Below, in pieces: positions 1-8,103 of a DNA stretch of 64,000 nt. Source of the stretch: Sphingobacterium sp. CZ-2 (GTDB lineage Bacteria > Bacteroidota > Bacteroidia > Sphingobacteriales > Sphingobacteriaceae); the NCBI RefSeq assembly GCF_004526235.1, contig NZ_CP038159.1, positions 434,001 to 498,000 of the forward strand, given 5' to 3'. The notes under the pieces are model-generated. The model was not told where the DNA came from and did no database searches. It saw nothing but the letters and a program-made list of their open reading frames with translations. A program made the position numbers and the translations under genes. Position 1 is the first letter of the stretch, and the number at the start of each line of letters is the position of its first letter.

Positions 1-1113
1 CTTGGCATAATTGAACAAACCTTCTTCTTTCAATTCTGGATCAAACTCCAGTTTCGAAGCTTTGAAGAATGCATTTCTAGCGCCTTGCTTGTTGCCAGTT
101 TTTAGGTAGGCATCCCCCAAGGTAATCATGGCACTTTGGTAATAAGCATCCGGTTCTTCCAGTTTACTCAATTCCTCAATCGCCTTTTCGTAATGTCCTA
201 ATTTGTAATTGATATAACCAATCTGGTAACTATCCTGATTGTTCTGTGTTTTTCCTTGATCCTGCGCCTGGAATTTATCGTAGTACTCTTTGGATTTGTC
301 CAAATCACCTTTGATAAAATAGGTGGCGGCAATGATGCGGAACATGTCGGTTTCACTTTCCTGCTTGGTGGTTTCCAGTTTTGGCAATGCGTAGCTTAAT
401 ACTTCGTCATAGCGTTTATCCAAGAAATACAGGGCAGTGATATAATAAGGGTAACTGTTCTCGTATGTTTTTGAACCTTCTAAGCGTTCAAATTCATTCA
501 ATGCAGTTTTATATTCTTGATCAAGGTAGCTTAGGTAGGCCGAATAATAGATGGCTGCTTCCTGGTATGGGCTTCTTTGATCTTTCAACTCCAAAAACAC
601 CGGTTTTGAAGCTTCATAATCGCCGGTCATGAATTTAGCGTAGGCCAGTTTGAAGCGATATTCTAAGTTCTCCGCACCAGCAAGGTTTTTACTATCGATT
701 TTCTCGAGCCATTCGATCGCTTTAGGATAGTCTTTCTTTGCGTAATAGGATTTACCGATCTGGAAATAGGCAGCTTTGGAATTGGCACTTGCCGGATAGT
801 CACGGATAAATTTCAGGAATTGATTTTCCGCATCAGATTCGCCAAGTTCAATCGCACATACCGCTTGATAATAACGGACATTCTCTTTCAGTAAACTGAT
901 TTCTTGGGTTTCATCCAATTGTAGGGTCGACTTGGTCCTCAACTGCTCCACCAGATCAAACTGCTTGGATGCAGAACTAAATTTTCCCCTTTCAAATAAC
1001 TCTAAGCCTTCTTTATAAGCCTTATTTACCTCTTGCCAAGCTGAATGTTGTGCCAATGCTGGTGTACTCATTAAGCTCAAAGCCACACCTACCTGGTAAA
1101 TTTTTTTATACAT
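1..1113 (-). CDS. Tetratricopeptide repeat protein, exported, 3' end outside window
   Basis: Reading the minus strand from the ATG at 1113 gives 371 codons open to the window edge, so the C-terminus is missing. The N-terminus (MYKKIYQVGVALSLMSTPALAQ) is a signal peptide with cleavage expected after ALA. The rest is helical and built of TPR-like units: repeated stretches of the type Y..A.......A...F.., such as YYAKKDYPKAIEWLEKI and GHYEKAIEELSKL. TPR proteins of this type act as periplasmic or outer-membrane scaffolds; no partner can be named from the sequence. It is the first gene of its strand here, with pyrB ending 360 bases upstream, so it probably has its own promoter. The family call is firm; the role is unknown. 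Confidence 0.8.
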   Translation of the reverse strand, partial: MYKKIYQVGVALSLMSTPALAQHSAWQEVNKAYKEGLELFERGKFSSASKQFDLVEQLRTKSTLQLDETQEISLLKENVRYYQAVCAIELGESDAENQFLKFIRDYPASANSKAAYFQIGKSYYAKKDYPKAIEWLEKIDSKNLAGAENLEYRFKLAYAKFMTGDYEASKPVFLELKDQRSPYQEAAIYYSAYLSYLDQEYKTALNEFERLEGSKTYENSYPYYITALYFLDKRYDEVLSYALPKLETTKQESETDMFRIIAATYFIKGDLDKSKEYYDKFQAQDQGKTQNNQDSYQIGYINYKLGHYEKAIEELSKLEEPDAYYQSAMITLGDAYLKTGNKQGARNAFFKASKLEFDPELKEEGLFNYAK

Positions 1114-1286
1114 ACGATTGAATACTCCTTTAATAGATTGCCTGTCAAATAATTAATATGGAAGGTAGTTTCACTGTGAAAATGACACAAATCCTTCAAC
1201 CTACGAAATTAATGGATAAGTTGTATGTTTTCCTCAAAAGTTGTTAACACCTGTTAATAACCTAGGGCATTTAACTTTATTTAACA

Positions 1287-1357
1287 GAAATGGGATTGGG
1301 GGGGGGAGTGGGGATTGGGGGAAGTTTGGTGGTTGTGGTTGTGGTTGTGGTTGTGTG
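1287..1357. repeat. G-rich low-complexity tract with GGTTGT units
   Basis: The + strand has runs of seven and five G followed by about five GGTTGT/GGTTGTG units. It could form G-quadruplex on the + strand. It lies between the TPR gene and the REP-like palindrome behind pyrB. The stretch 1114-1286 is AT-rich and shows nothing I can name beyond possible promoter sequence for the TPR gene. Confidence 0.6.
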
Positions 1358-1376
1358 TGATGTGATTGCCTTTACG

Positions 1377-1469
1377 CGTCATTGCGAGGAACGAAGCAAT
1401 CTTTACACAAGTCGAAAGATTGCTTCGTCGTGCCTCCTCGCAATGACGAAGTGCCTCCTCGCAATGACG
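1377..1469. repeat. REP-like palindrome, copy 1
   Basis: Left arm CGTCATTGCGAGGAACGAAG and onward to CAATCTTT is answered by AAAGATTGCTTCGTCG...CCTCGCAATGACG. An extra half copy (CCTCGCAATGACG) follows. The element ends three bases before the pyrB stop codon (1473-1475), on the downstream side of that gene. The transcribed RNA would form a long hairpin and may act as a 3' stabiliser or weak terminator. Confidence 0.85.
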
Positions 1470-1472
1470 AAT

Positions 1473-2408
1473 CTACCCCCTCTGCCCAGCCAGCAAATAA
1501 AGCACGGCCATTCTCACCGCTACTCCATTTTCCACCTGGTCCAAAATAATAGAATGACTACTATCCGCTACATCCGACGTAATCTCCACTCCCCTATTAA
1601 TAGGGCCCGGGTGCATAATCACAATCTCCTTATCCAACGAATCCAGGATCTGCTTATTCAAACCATACAACATCGAATACTCCCGTAAAGAAGGAAAGTA
1701 AGCAATATCCTGACGCTCCAACTGGATCCGCAGCATATTCGCCACATCACACCAATTCAACGCCTTCATCAGATCATGCTCAATCTTCACTCCTAAGGAA
1801 GAAATATATTTGGGGATCAAGGTAGTTGGTCCACAGACCATCATCTCAGCACCCTGCTTCTGCAAACATAAAATATTCGAAAGAGCCACCCTCGAGTGTA
1901 AAATATCCCCAATGATAGCCACTTTTTTACCAGCCACATCGCCCAGTCTTTCCCTGATGGAAAAAGAATCCAACAAAGCCTGCGTCGGGTGCTCATGCGC
2001 ACCATCACCGGCATTCACGATCTGTGCATCCACATGCCTGCTCAAGAAAACCCCAGCTCCCGCATAAGGATGGCGCATCACGATCATATCCACCTTCATC
2101 GCCAGGATATTGTTCACCGTATCGATCAAGGTCTCCCCTTTGCTCACCGAAGAAGAAGATGCCGCGAAGTTCACGATATCCGCCGAAAGGCGCTTCTCCG
2201 CCAATTCAAAAGATAACCTCGTTCGGGTAGAGTTTTCGAAAAAAACATTGGCAATGGTGATATCACGTAAGGAAGGCACTTTCTTGATCGGTCTGTTTAA
2301 GACCTCTTTAAAATTTGCCGCTGTATCCAAGATCAATTGGATATCATTGCTGTTCAAATCCTTTATGCCTAATAAATGACGGGTACTTAGTTGTTCAGAT
2401 GCTGACAT
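1473..2408 (-). CDS. pyrB: Aspartate carbamoyltransferase catalytic chain
   Basis: Catalyses carbamoyl phosphate plus L-aspartate to N-carbamoyl-aspartate, the first committed step of pyrimidine synthesis, in the cytosol. The 311 residues match the usual length of the catalytic chain. The carbamoyl-phosphate motif STRTR is at residues 60-64, HPTQALLD is at 140-147, and HPGPINRG lies near residue 265. It starts 21 bases after the stop of pyrR on the same strand, so the two form a pyrR-pyrB operon. No regulatory chain (pyrI) is adjacent; the length fits a class that works with PyrR control rather than PyrI. A REP-like palindrome follows directly. Confidence 0.96.
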   Translation of the reverse strand: MSASEQLSTRHLLGIKDLNSNDIQLILDTAANFKEVLNRPIKKVPSLRDITIANVFFENSTRTRLSFELAEKRLSADIVNFAASSSSVSKGETLIDTVNNILAMKVDMIVMRHPYAGAGVFLSRHVDAQIVNAGDGAHEHPTQALLDSFSIRERLGDVAGKKVAIIGDILHSRVALSNILCLQKQGAEMMVCGPTTLIPKYISSLGVKIEHDLMKALNWCDVANMLRIQLERQDIAYFPSLREYSMLYGLNKQILDSLDKEIVIMHPGPINRGVEITSDVADSSHSIILDQVENGVAVRMAVLYLLAGQRG

Positions 2409-2429
2409 TTGTAAAACAATATAAAATCA

Positions 2430-2975
2430 CTACTTCTTATCGGTGATTAACACAATACTATCGTTATCATCTACCTCTTTCCAGCTGACAATAACCTTTT
2501 GGGAATCGATGGAATCCACCTGGATACCAATATAATCCGGTTGGATCGGGATCTGTCTGGAAAAACGACGATCCACCAACACCATAAGCTCAATCTGATT
2601 CGGACGACCAAAAGCCTGAAGCGCATCCATGGCCGAACGAATGGTTCTTCCGGTCCATAACACATCATCTACCAAGATCACATCCTTGCCATCAATGATA
2701 AAATCGATCACCGTACTATTCGCTGCCAATGGACTCGCCCCTTTCATCCGGAAATCATCCCGATAAAAAGTAATATCAAGAATTCCCTTAGGCACTTCTA
2801 CCCCGGTCATTTCTTTGATTTCTTTCACTAAACGTTCTGCTAAATAGGTTCCGCGTGGCTGAATTCCGATGATCACGGCATTACTGAAATCACCATGATT
2901 TTCAATTAATTGTTGAGACAATCGCTTGAGCGTAATCTGAAACTTAGGACCATCTAATAATTTCGATTGTTTCAT
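2430..2975 (-). CDS. pyrR: PyrR: pyrimidine operon regulator / uracil phosphoribosyltransferase
   Basis: PyrR proteins bind pyr mRNA in response to UMP and have weak uracil phosphoribosyltransferase activity. This protein has 181 residues, the normal size. The PRPP loop VILVDDVLWTGRTIRSA lies at about residues 99-115, and the fold is that of type I phosphoribosyltransferases. It is the first gene of the pyrR-pyrB pair. I see no clear PyrR-type antiterminator in the short leader (2976-3050), so control could act at another site or through the enzyme activity only. Function by family: firm. Regulation here: inferred. Confidence 0.93.
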   Translation of the reverse strand: MKQSKLLDGPKFQITLKRLSQQLIENHGDFSNAVIIGIQPRGTYLAERLVKEIKEMTGVEVPKGILDITFYRDDFRMKGASPLAANSTVIDFIIDGKDVILVDDVLWTGRTIRSAMDALQAFGRPNQIELMVLVDRRFSRQIPIQPDYIGIQVDSIDSQKVIVSWKEVDDNDSIVLITDKK

Positions 2976-2992
2976 CTATGGATTTATTTAGG

Positions 2993-3000
2993 CAAAAATA
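2993..3000 (-). promoter_or_regulatory. Candidate -7 box for pyrR-pyrB
   Basis: The minus strand reads TATTTTTG, a full match to the Bacteroidota -7 box TAnnTTTG, 18 bases before the pyrR start. I find no good -33 TTTG at 19-21 bases, so the call is tentative. Confidence 0.35.
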
Positions 3001-3050
3001 AGGCATTTTTTCCAAAATTCGTAATGCAATCCCGGATTCCCTGAACATAA

Positions 3051-3081
3051 AAAAAGCAGCTTACGAAATAAGCTGCTTTTT
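3051..3081 (-). terminator. Intrinsic terminator after the DUF2723 gene
   Basis: Perfect 13-base arms (AAAAAGCAGCTTA / TAAGCTGCTTTTT) with a 5-base loop. Read on the minus strand it follows the stop at 3119 and ends in a run of T, so it ends the DUF2723 transcript before pyrR. Confidence 0.85.
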
Positions 3082-3118
3082 ATCAATTATTTAATGCTTG
3101 ATGCTCCGCATCAATTCC

Positions 3119-6100
3119 TTACTCTCCTGTTTGGAAAAGACCTTTATACTGATCGAAGATCTGATTGGCTTCGGCCAACAGTTCTTTCTGGTTCGCCGTC
3201 GTCAGGATCTGTTGGTAATGCTGCAGGGAAGCCATGGCATAACGCATATTCCGCATCTCCAGATTAGGTTTTGTTTCCGCTATCGCCATGTAATAAGCCA
3301 TGTTCTCGCGGATGAATTTCAGATTGCGTTTCACGATTTCCGTTGCTTTGCTAGGTTCACCCGCTTTGTACATCGCATCGATCAAGCTGGAATAACCGTA
3401 GATCTCCGACATCAGGTAGGTCCGTTTTGGAAGATTCTCATAGGCATTGTTCACCAATTTCTTGGCTTCTGCCTGATGTCCGCTTGCCAATAAACCTTGT
3501 GCGGTCTCCCCAAAGATACTTCCCGCATATATGCTGATGTAACGGTAGGAATCCGGATCCAGATATTTCGAATGCGCAATGTTACCCCATTTGTATTTAT
3601 TGATGATGTTATTGTAAGTACCCTCCACATCAGCGATCGGAGTGCTCATTTCACCTTCCATCGCCGAAGCTACCGGCATCAATCGTAAGGCAAAACCTTC
3701 AGATACCAGGTATTTACCCAATCCGATGTAGTTTTCTTCAGGTGTTGTTGTGGTAAAATAAACCGGGCGCTTCCAATTATTGTTCGCCAGAATGGCCATG
3801 ATCGAAAGGTCAGCACGGCTAACGATATTCCCTGGGTAAGTCCATTGCATTGTATCGACAATCACATCTTCCCATTCCTTAGGCACCACCTTATTGGCAA
3901 TTACCGCGGCTTTATCCACCTTATATTGCATATTCTTCGTTGGAAGCAGGTTTCCGAATTCACCACTCTGCAATTGAACTTTTGCCTGTGGATCATCAGA
4001 AAGCATCACTGCCAATAATTCCTCAATGTTTACATGTCCAGGAATCTTGAAATCATTGTAATAGATCACATCCCTCACCCCATCCTTAATCTGCTCCGGA
4101 TCGATGTTCAATGGCAATGCATCCGCATCGTTCACTTTCTCCATCATCTGTTTCATGTACCAATCAGAGCTCAATAAACTCAAGTTCACTACGCGCACAT
4201 CCGTACGGAAACCTTCCACCTCCTGCACGTACCATAACGGATAGGTATCATTATCCCCATAGGTGAATAGGATGGCATTCGGCGCACAAGACTCCAAGTA
4301 GTTTTTCGCCATGTCCCTTGCCAGGAATTTCTCCGAGCGATCGTGATCATCCCAGTTCTGGCTTGCCAACAGCACAGGTCCACAAAGCACGGATACCCCT
4401 GTTGCCGCCATGGCAGCCGTTTTGGCGTTCATCTTCCTGCTCAGCATATCCGAAATCCAAAGGGCACCCATACCCACCCAGATACAGAAAGCGTAGAAAG
4501 ATCCTGCAAAAGCATAATCCCGCTCCCTTGGCTGCATCGGTGTTTGGTTAAGATAAAGTACAATGGCCAGTCCGGTAAAGAAGAACAAGAGCGCCACCAC
4601 CGTCGCATCTTTTTGGTCCTTTTTGAAGTGCCATACAGCACCCAAAATCCCCAATATCAACGGTAAGAAGAAATAGGTGTTTCTTCCTGCATTTTGTTTT
4701 TCTGATTCAGGCAGGGCATATTGTCCGCCAACCAGCATATTATCGATCGGTTTGATTCCCGAAATCCAATTTCCTTCCGTAAATTGACCATGCCCCTGGG
4801 CATCGTTCTGTCTACCGACAAAATTCCACATAAAATAGCGGCTGTACATATGGCCGATCTGGTAACCGAAGAAGAACTTCAGGTTATCCCCCATAGTAGG
4901 GGCAGTTCCTTCCGGCAGGTTCAGGAAGTCGCGGTAGTAGGCTTCATGTTTTTCCGAATAGATACGTGGAAAAAGCGTAGTTCTATCGAAAGTATAATCG
5001 TATTTTTTTCTGGCTACATTATAACGGTTGGCATCCTTCCGGTATACTTTGCCCGTTTCATGCATATCCGTAGGTTTAGCATCGAAATAGCGTCCGTTGA
5101 ACAAAGGTTCATCGCCGTATTGCTCCCGGTTCAGGTAGCTCAAGAAAGAGAAAGCATTGTCCGGATCGGAGTTGTTCAGGGTTGGATTTGCCTTCGCACG
5201 GATCAAGATCATCGAGAATGAACTGTACCCGAAGATAATGAAGGCAACACTCAGGAAAGCGATGTTCATGATCGGCTTGATCTTTTTATGCGAATACCAT
5301 AATCCCCAAACCAGTACACCCAATACCAATAGCGCAAAGAAGGTAACACCCGAACCGAATCCCAGGCCAAAGGAATTGACAAAGATCCTATCGAAATGCG
5401 CCGCCAATTTGATCAGGTACTGAATAATACCCCAAAGGACAAAACCCAGGATCACCACCCCTAACAATAAAGTTTTTACCACTCCAGAAGTGGTCACTTT
5501 ATTGGTTTTTCGGAAATACACCACCAAAGCCAAGGCCGGAATGGCCAATAAGTTCAATAAGTGCACCCCAATGGAAAGGCCCATGACATAAGCAATCAAT
5601 AACAACCATTTGTTGGATTGCGGCTCGTCGGCATGTTCATCCCATTTCAGGATGGCCCAGAAGACCACTGCCGTACAAAGGGAAGACATAGCATATACTT
5701 CAGACTCTACAGCCGAAAACCAGAACGTATCGGTAAAGGTATAGGCCAAGGCCCCAACCGCAGCAGAACCCATGATATTGATGATTGCGGTATTGGATAG
5801 TTCCCCAGAGGTATTGATTCTTCCATATACTTTCTTAGCCAAGGCCGAAATGGTCCAGAACAGGAAGGTAATGGTCAGACCACTACATACGGCCGAACCC
5901 ACATTCATCCAATAAGCAATTTTGGTATTATCACCAAAGGCGAAATTCGAGAATATGTTTTGCAACATCAGGAATAAAGGTGCACCAGGTTGGTGTACAA
6001 TCTGCATTTTGTAGGCAGAGGCAATAAACTCACCTGTATCCCACCAGCTTGTTGTTTTTTCTAACGTCAACACATAAACCAGTGTAGCAATGATACCACA

Positions 6101-6139
6101 GGCCCATCCCAACAGGTTATTGATTTTTTTATAATTCAT
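3119..6139 (-). CDS. DUF2723 membrane protein, probable GT-C type protein O-mannosyltransferase-like
   Basis: A 1006-residue protein. The first 600 or so residues hold about ten hydrophobic segments; the last 400 are soluble with helical repeats. The opening (NNLLGWACGIIATLVYVLTL then WWDTGEF at 32-38) is the DUF2723 signature; the acidic DTGE after the first membrane segment corresponds to the catalytic loop of GT-C glycosyltransferases. The vertebrate relative TMEM260 is an O-mannosyltransferase, which suggests transfer of a sugar from a lipid carrier to exported proteins. Substrate and acceptor cannot be read here. The gene stands alone, ends at a strong terminator, and is divergent from tRNA-Gln. 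Family call is firm, activity inferred. Confidence 0.85.
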   Translation of the reverse strand: MNYKKINNLLGWACGIIATLVYVLTLEKTTSWWDTGEFIASAYKMQIVHQPGAPLFLMLQNIFSNFAFGDNTKIAYWMNVGSAVCSGLTITFLFWTISALAKKVYGRINTSGELSNTAIINIMGSAAVGALAYTFTDTFWFSAVESEVYAMSSLCTAVVFWAILKWDEHADEPQSNKWLLLIAYVMGLSIGVHLLNLLAIPALALVVYFRKTNKVTTSGVVKTLLLGVVILGFVLWGIIQYLIKLAAHFDRIFVNSFGLGFGSGVTFFALLVLGVLVWGLWYSHKKIKPIMNIAFLSVAFIIFGYSSFSMILIRAKANPTLNNSDPDNAFSFLSYLNREQYGDEPLFNGRYFDAKPTDMHETGKVYRKDANRYNVARKKYDYTFDRTTLFPRIYSEKHEAYYRDFLNLPEGTAPTMGDNLKFFFGYQIGHMYSRYFMWNFVGRQNDAQGHGQFTEGNWISGIKPIDNMLVGGQYALPESEKQNAGRNTYFFLPLILGILGAVWHFKKDQKDATVVALLFFFTGLAIVLYLNQTPMQPRERDYAFAGSFYAFCIWVGMGALWISDMLSRKMNAKTAAMAATGVSVLCGPVLLASQNWDDHDRSEKFLARDMAKNYLESCAPNAILFTYGDNDTYPLWYVQEVEGFRTDVRVVNLSLLSSDWYMKQMMEKVNDADALPLNIDPEQIKDGVRDVIYYNDFKIPGHVNIEELLAVMLSDDPQAKVQLQSGEFGNLLPTKNMQYKVDKAAVIANKVVPKEWEDVIVDTMQWTYPGNIVSRADLSIMAILANNNWKRPVYFTTTTPEENYIGLGKYLVSEGFALRLMPVASAMEGEMSTPIADVEGTYNNIINKYKWGNIAHSKYLDPDSYRYISIYAGSIFGETAQGLLASGHQAEAKKLVNNAYENLPKRTYLMSEIYGYSSLIDAMYKAGEPSKATEIVKRNLKFIRENMAYYMAIAETKPNLEMRNMRYAMASLQHYQQILTTANQKELLAEANQIFDQYKGLFQTGE

Positions 6140-6327
6140 AGTTGTACCAGCAGGTTTTCTAATAATTCTGCTTCGAAAATAAGGATTCCTACGAATAAAC
6201 GAACAAATAGTTTCGAATTTAATACAGTTCTAATAGGCAAAACAACATAAAATGCACAGAGAGCCATTTAAAGCCAAAAAATATTGCATTGAAAATCAGT
6301 ATATTTAACAATTAACCTAATTTTTTA

Positions 6328-6358
6328 TTTGCGAATTAGAAAACTCGACGTATATTTG
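6328..6358 (+). promoter_or_regulatory. Promoter of tRNA-Gln
   Basis: TTTG (6328-6331), 19 bases, TATATTTG (6351-6358): a full Bacteroidota housekeeping promoter. The expected start is about 6365, some 37 bases before the mature tRNA. The remaining bases from 6140 hold the presumed promoter of the DUF2723 gene on the other strand, of which only a weak TATTTTCG is visible. Confidence 0.75.
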
Positions 6359-6401
6359 CATCGTCAAAAGGGAACAACCTGAGACAAAAAACTAAAAGGA
6401 T

Positions 6402-6472
6402 TGCCCGATAGTATAATGGTAGTACGACGGTTTTTGGTGCCGTTTGTCTTGGTTCGAATCCAGGTCGGGCAA
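6402..6472 (+). tRNA. tRNA-Gln (anticodon TTG)
   Basis: Acceptor stem TGCCCGA/TCGGGCA (7 bp), discriminator A, T-arm CTTGG-TTCGAAT-CCAGG, anticodon stem ACGGT/GCCGT with loop TTTTGGT giving anticodon TTG (reads CAA/CAG). CCA is not encoded. It is a single-tRNA transcript with its own promoter and a terminator eight bases downstream. Confidence 0.95.
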
Positions 6473-6479
6473 CATCAAA

Positions 6480-6510
6480 AAAAGGCTTGAAACAATGTTT
6501 CAAGCCTTTT
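6480..6510. terminator. Bidirectional terminator between tRNA-Gln and susD
   Basis: Arms AAAAGGCTTGAAAC and GTTTCAAGCCTTTT, 14 bp with a 3-base loop. A-run before and T-run after serve both the tRNA (+) and the SusD gene (-), whose stop lies at 6514. Confidence 0.85.
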
Positions 6511-6513
6511 CTT

Positions 6514-8097
6514 TTATTCTACCACATTGAACCAAAGTGGGGTCAACAATCGGTATTTCTCCGAATTATCACCTACCTCTTCCGGATTCCTGTTCTGCTC
6601 ATTACTTTCATAAAGCATCGCTTGTATCCATTGGGAATTATTGTTCGGATCAAAAATAGTCGTGTTCAGGTTGGCCGGTCTTTTCAGACTCGGACCATAG
6701 ATTGCCGAACTGTAATCCATCCTACGCATATCCACCCAAGTTTCTGGGTTTAGGCACAAGGAAATATATTTCTGACGCATGATGTGCGAAAGACCTGTAT
6801 TCAATTGGTCAAAATGTCCAGTCAGGTTATCAGCTACTTGTGCTGCCCAATAGGCATTGATATCCGAGGCAGATACCCCCAATTTACGCATATTGGCCTT
6901 CACACCCTCTTCATAAGCGGCTAATGCGCCCGGCTTATCCCCTTTCCGCAATCGTGCCTCGGCCTCGATCAGTTTCACCTCCGAATAGGTAATGAAACCA
7001 AAAGGAGAAGTGGTGTTGGTGTAGAAGCCACTCTTGCTGAATCTGCCGTAATCCTCTGGCTTGGTCTTGCTTGCATCACCCGGCGAACCATCTGGCAAAA
7101 CCCCTTGTCCATTGGCAATAAATGCCCCCGCCGCTGGTCCACGATATTTCCCATCGGAAGCCGCAGGCTGCATGATCTTACTGATCCGTGGATCCTGGTA
7201 TAATTTATTGGTCACCGGAAAAGAGCTCAGCATGTTCACAAAAAACTGCGACCAAGCAAAATACCTAGGGTTGGTTAAGGATTCAAAACCACCCCAGCTC
7301 GACCATGGGTTTTCATCCACCAACAATCCGCCCGATAAATAAGGGAACTCGGCATCCATTCCATCGCCATTGAACGCATTCTGACAGGCTTTGATGATCT
7401 CATCCGCATTGTACAGCCCCGATTTCTTACTCAAATGGTTCATGTACCTTGCCTTTAAGGCCCAAGCGAACTTCTTCCATTTGGAAATATCCCCTTGGTA
7501 CAGCAGGTCTCCGTTTTTCACGTGCAAGCCCCGCTTGTTGTCCGTTCTTTCAAAAGCGGCAATAGCCTCATCAAGTATGGTCTGCAAACGCTCGTAGACC
7601 TCTTTTTGGGTATTGAATTTTGGGACCAAGGAAATCATATCCTTACCATTATAAAAATCATCGACTACGATATCACCATATTGAGCGGTCAGCAATCCGA
7701 AATTCAGTGCCAATAAGGTTTTTCCTACTCCAACAAAATGTGGATTTCCTTCTTCCTCTCCCAATACAATAATATCCACGGCATTTGGCATCGTGATCAC
7801 ATAGGCATTCTGCCAAGCAAAATAACCCGAAGTAAATCGCCAATTCGTTGCCGAATATCCTCCTGAAGAGGCACTCTGTATGGCCCCATATTGCGTTACT
7901 CCGGCTACCTCCCGCGAAGCACGCCACTGTGCCGCCCCACTTGAAGTCGTGATTGCTCCAGCAATCCTGCTCGCAGCCTCTACCTTCGAGGGATTGTTCG
8001 GATCTTCATTTACATCCAGGAATTTCTGGCATGATCCCAATCCCAAACTCGTTGCTGCTAGTGCTATATATAAACTGTTTTTAATAAAATTCTTCAT
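6514..8097 (-). CDS. SusD/RagB-like outer-membrane nutrient-binding lipoprotein (SusD-like 2 type)
   Basis: 527 residues with a lipoprotein signal: hydrophobic stretch then LGSC, lipidated Cys at 23. The motif CQKFLDVNEDPNNPS right after the Cys and the later EVKLIEAEARLRKGD helix are typical of the SusD-like 2 group. SusD proteins cap the SusC barrel on the cell surface and deliver ligand. The gene starts 6 bases after the SusC stop, on the same strand, so the two are one operon. No carbohydrate-active enzyme lies near, so the ligand could be a glycan, peptide or other polymer. Family firm; ligand unknown. Confidence 0.93.
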   Translation of the reverse strand: MKNFIKNSLYIALAATSLGLGSCQKFLDVNEDPNNPSKVEAASRIAGAITTSSGAAQWRASREVAGVTQYGAIQSASSGGYSATNWRFTSGYFAWQNAYVITMPNAVDIIVLGEEEGNPHFVGVGKTLLALNFGLLTAQYGDIVVDDFYNGKDMISLVPKFNTQKEVYERLQTILDEAIAAFERTDNKRGLHVKNGDLLYQGDISKWKKFAWALKARYMNHLSKKSGLYNADEIIKACQNAFNGDGMDAEFPYLSGGLLVDENPWSSWGGFESLTNPRYFAWSQFFVNMLSSFPVTNKLYQDPRISKIMQPAASDGKYRGPAAGAFIANGQGVLPDGSPGDASKTKPEDYGRFSKSGFYTNTTSPFGFITYSEVKLIEAEARLRKGDKPGALAAYEEGVKANMRKLGVSASDINAYWAAQVADNLTGHFDQLNTGLSHIMRQKYISLCLNPETWVDMRRMDYSSAIYGPSLKRPANLNTTIFDPNNNSQWIQAMLYESNEQNRNPEEVGDNSEKYRLLTPLWFNVVE

Positions 8098-8103
8098 GGC
8101 CTA

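Noticed and set aside
1290..1688. 132-codon open frame on the + strand
   Set aside because: It runs through the G-rich tract and REP copy 1 and then antisense to pyrB; the repeat-derived peptide (FTRHCEERSNLY) is the usual translation of this repeat.
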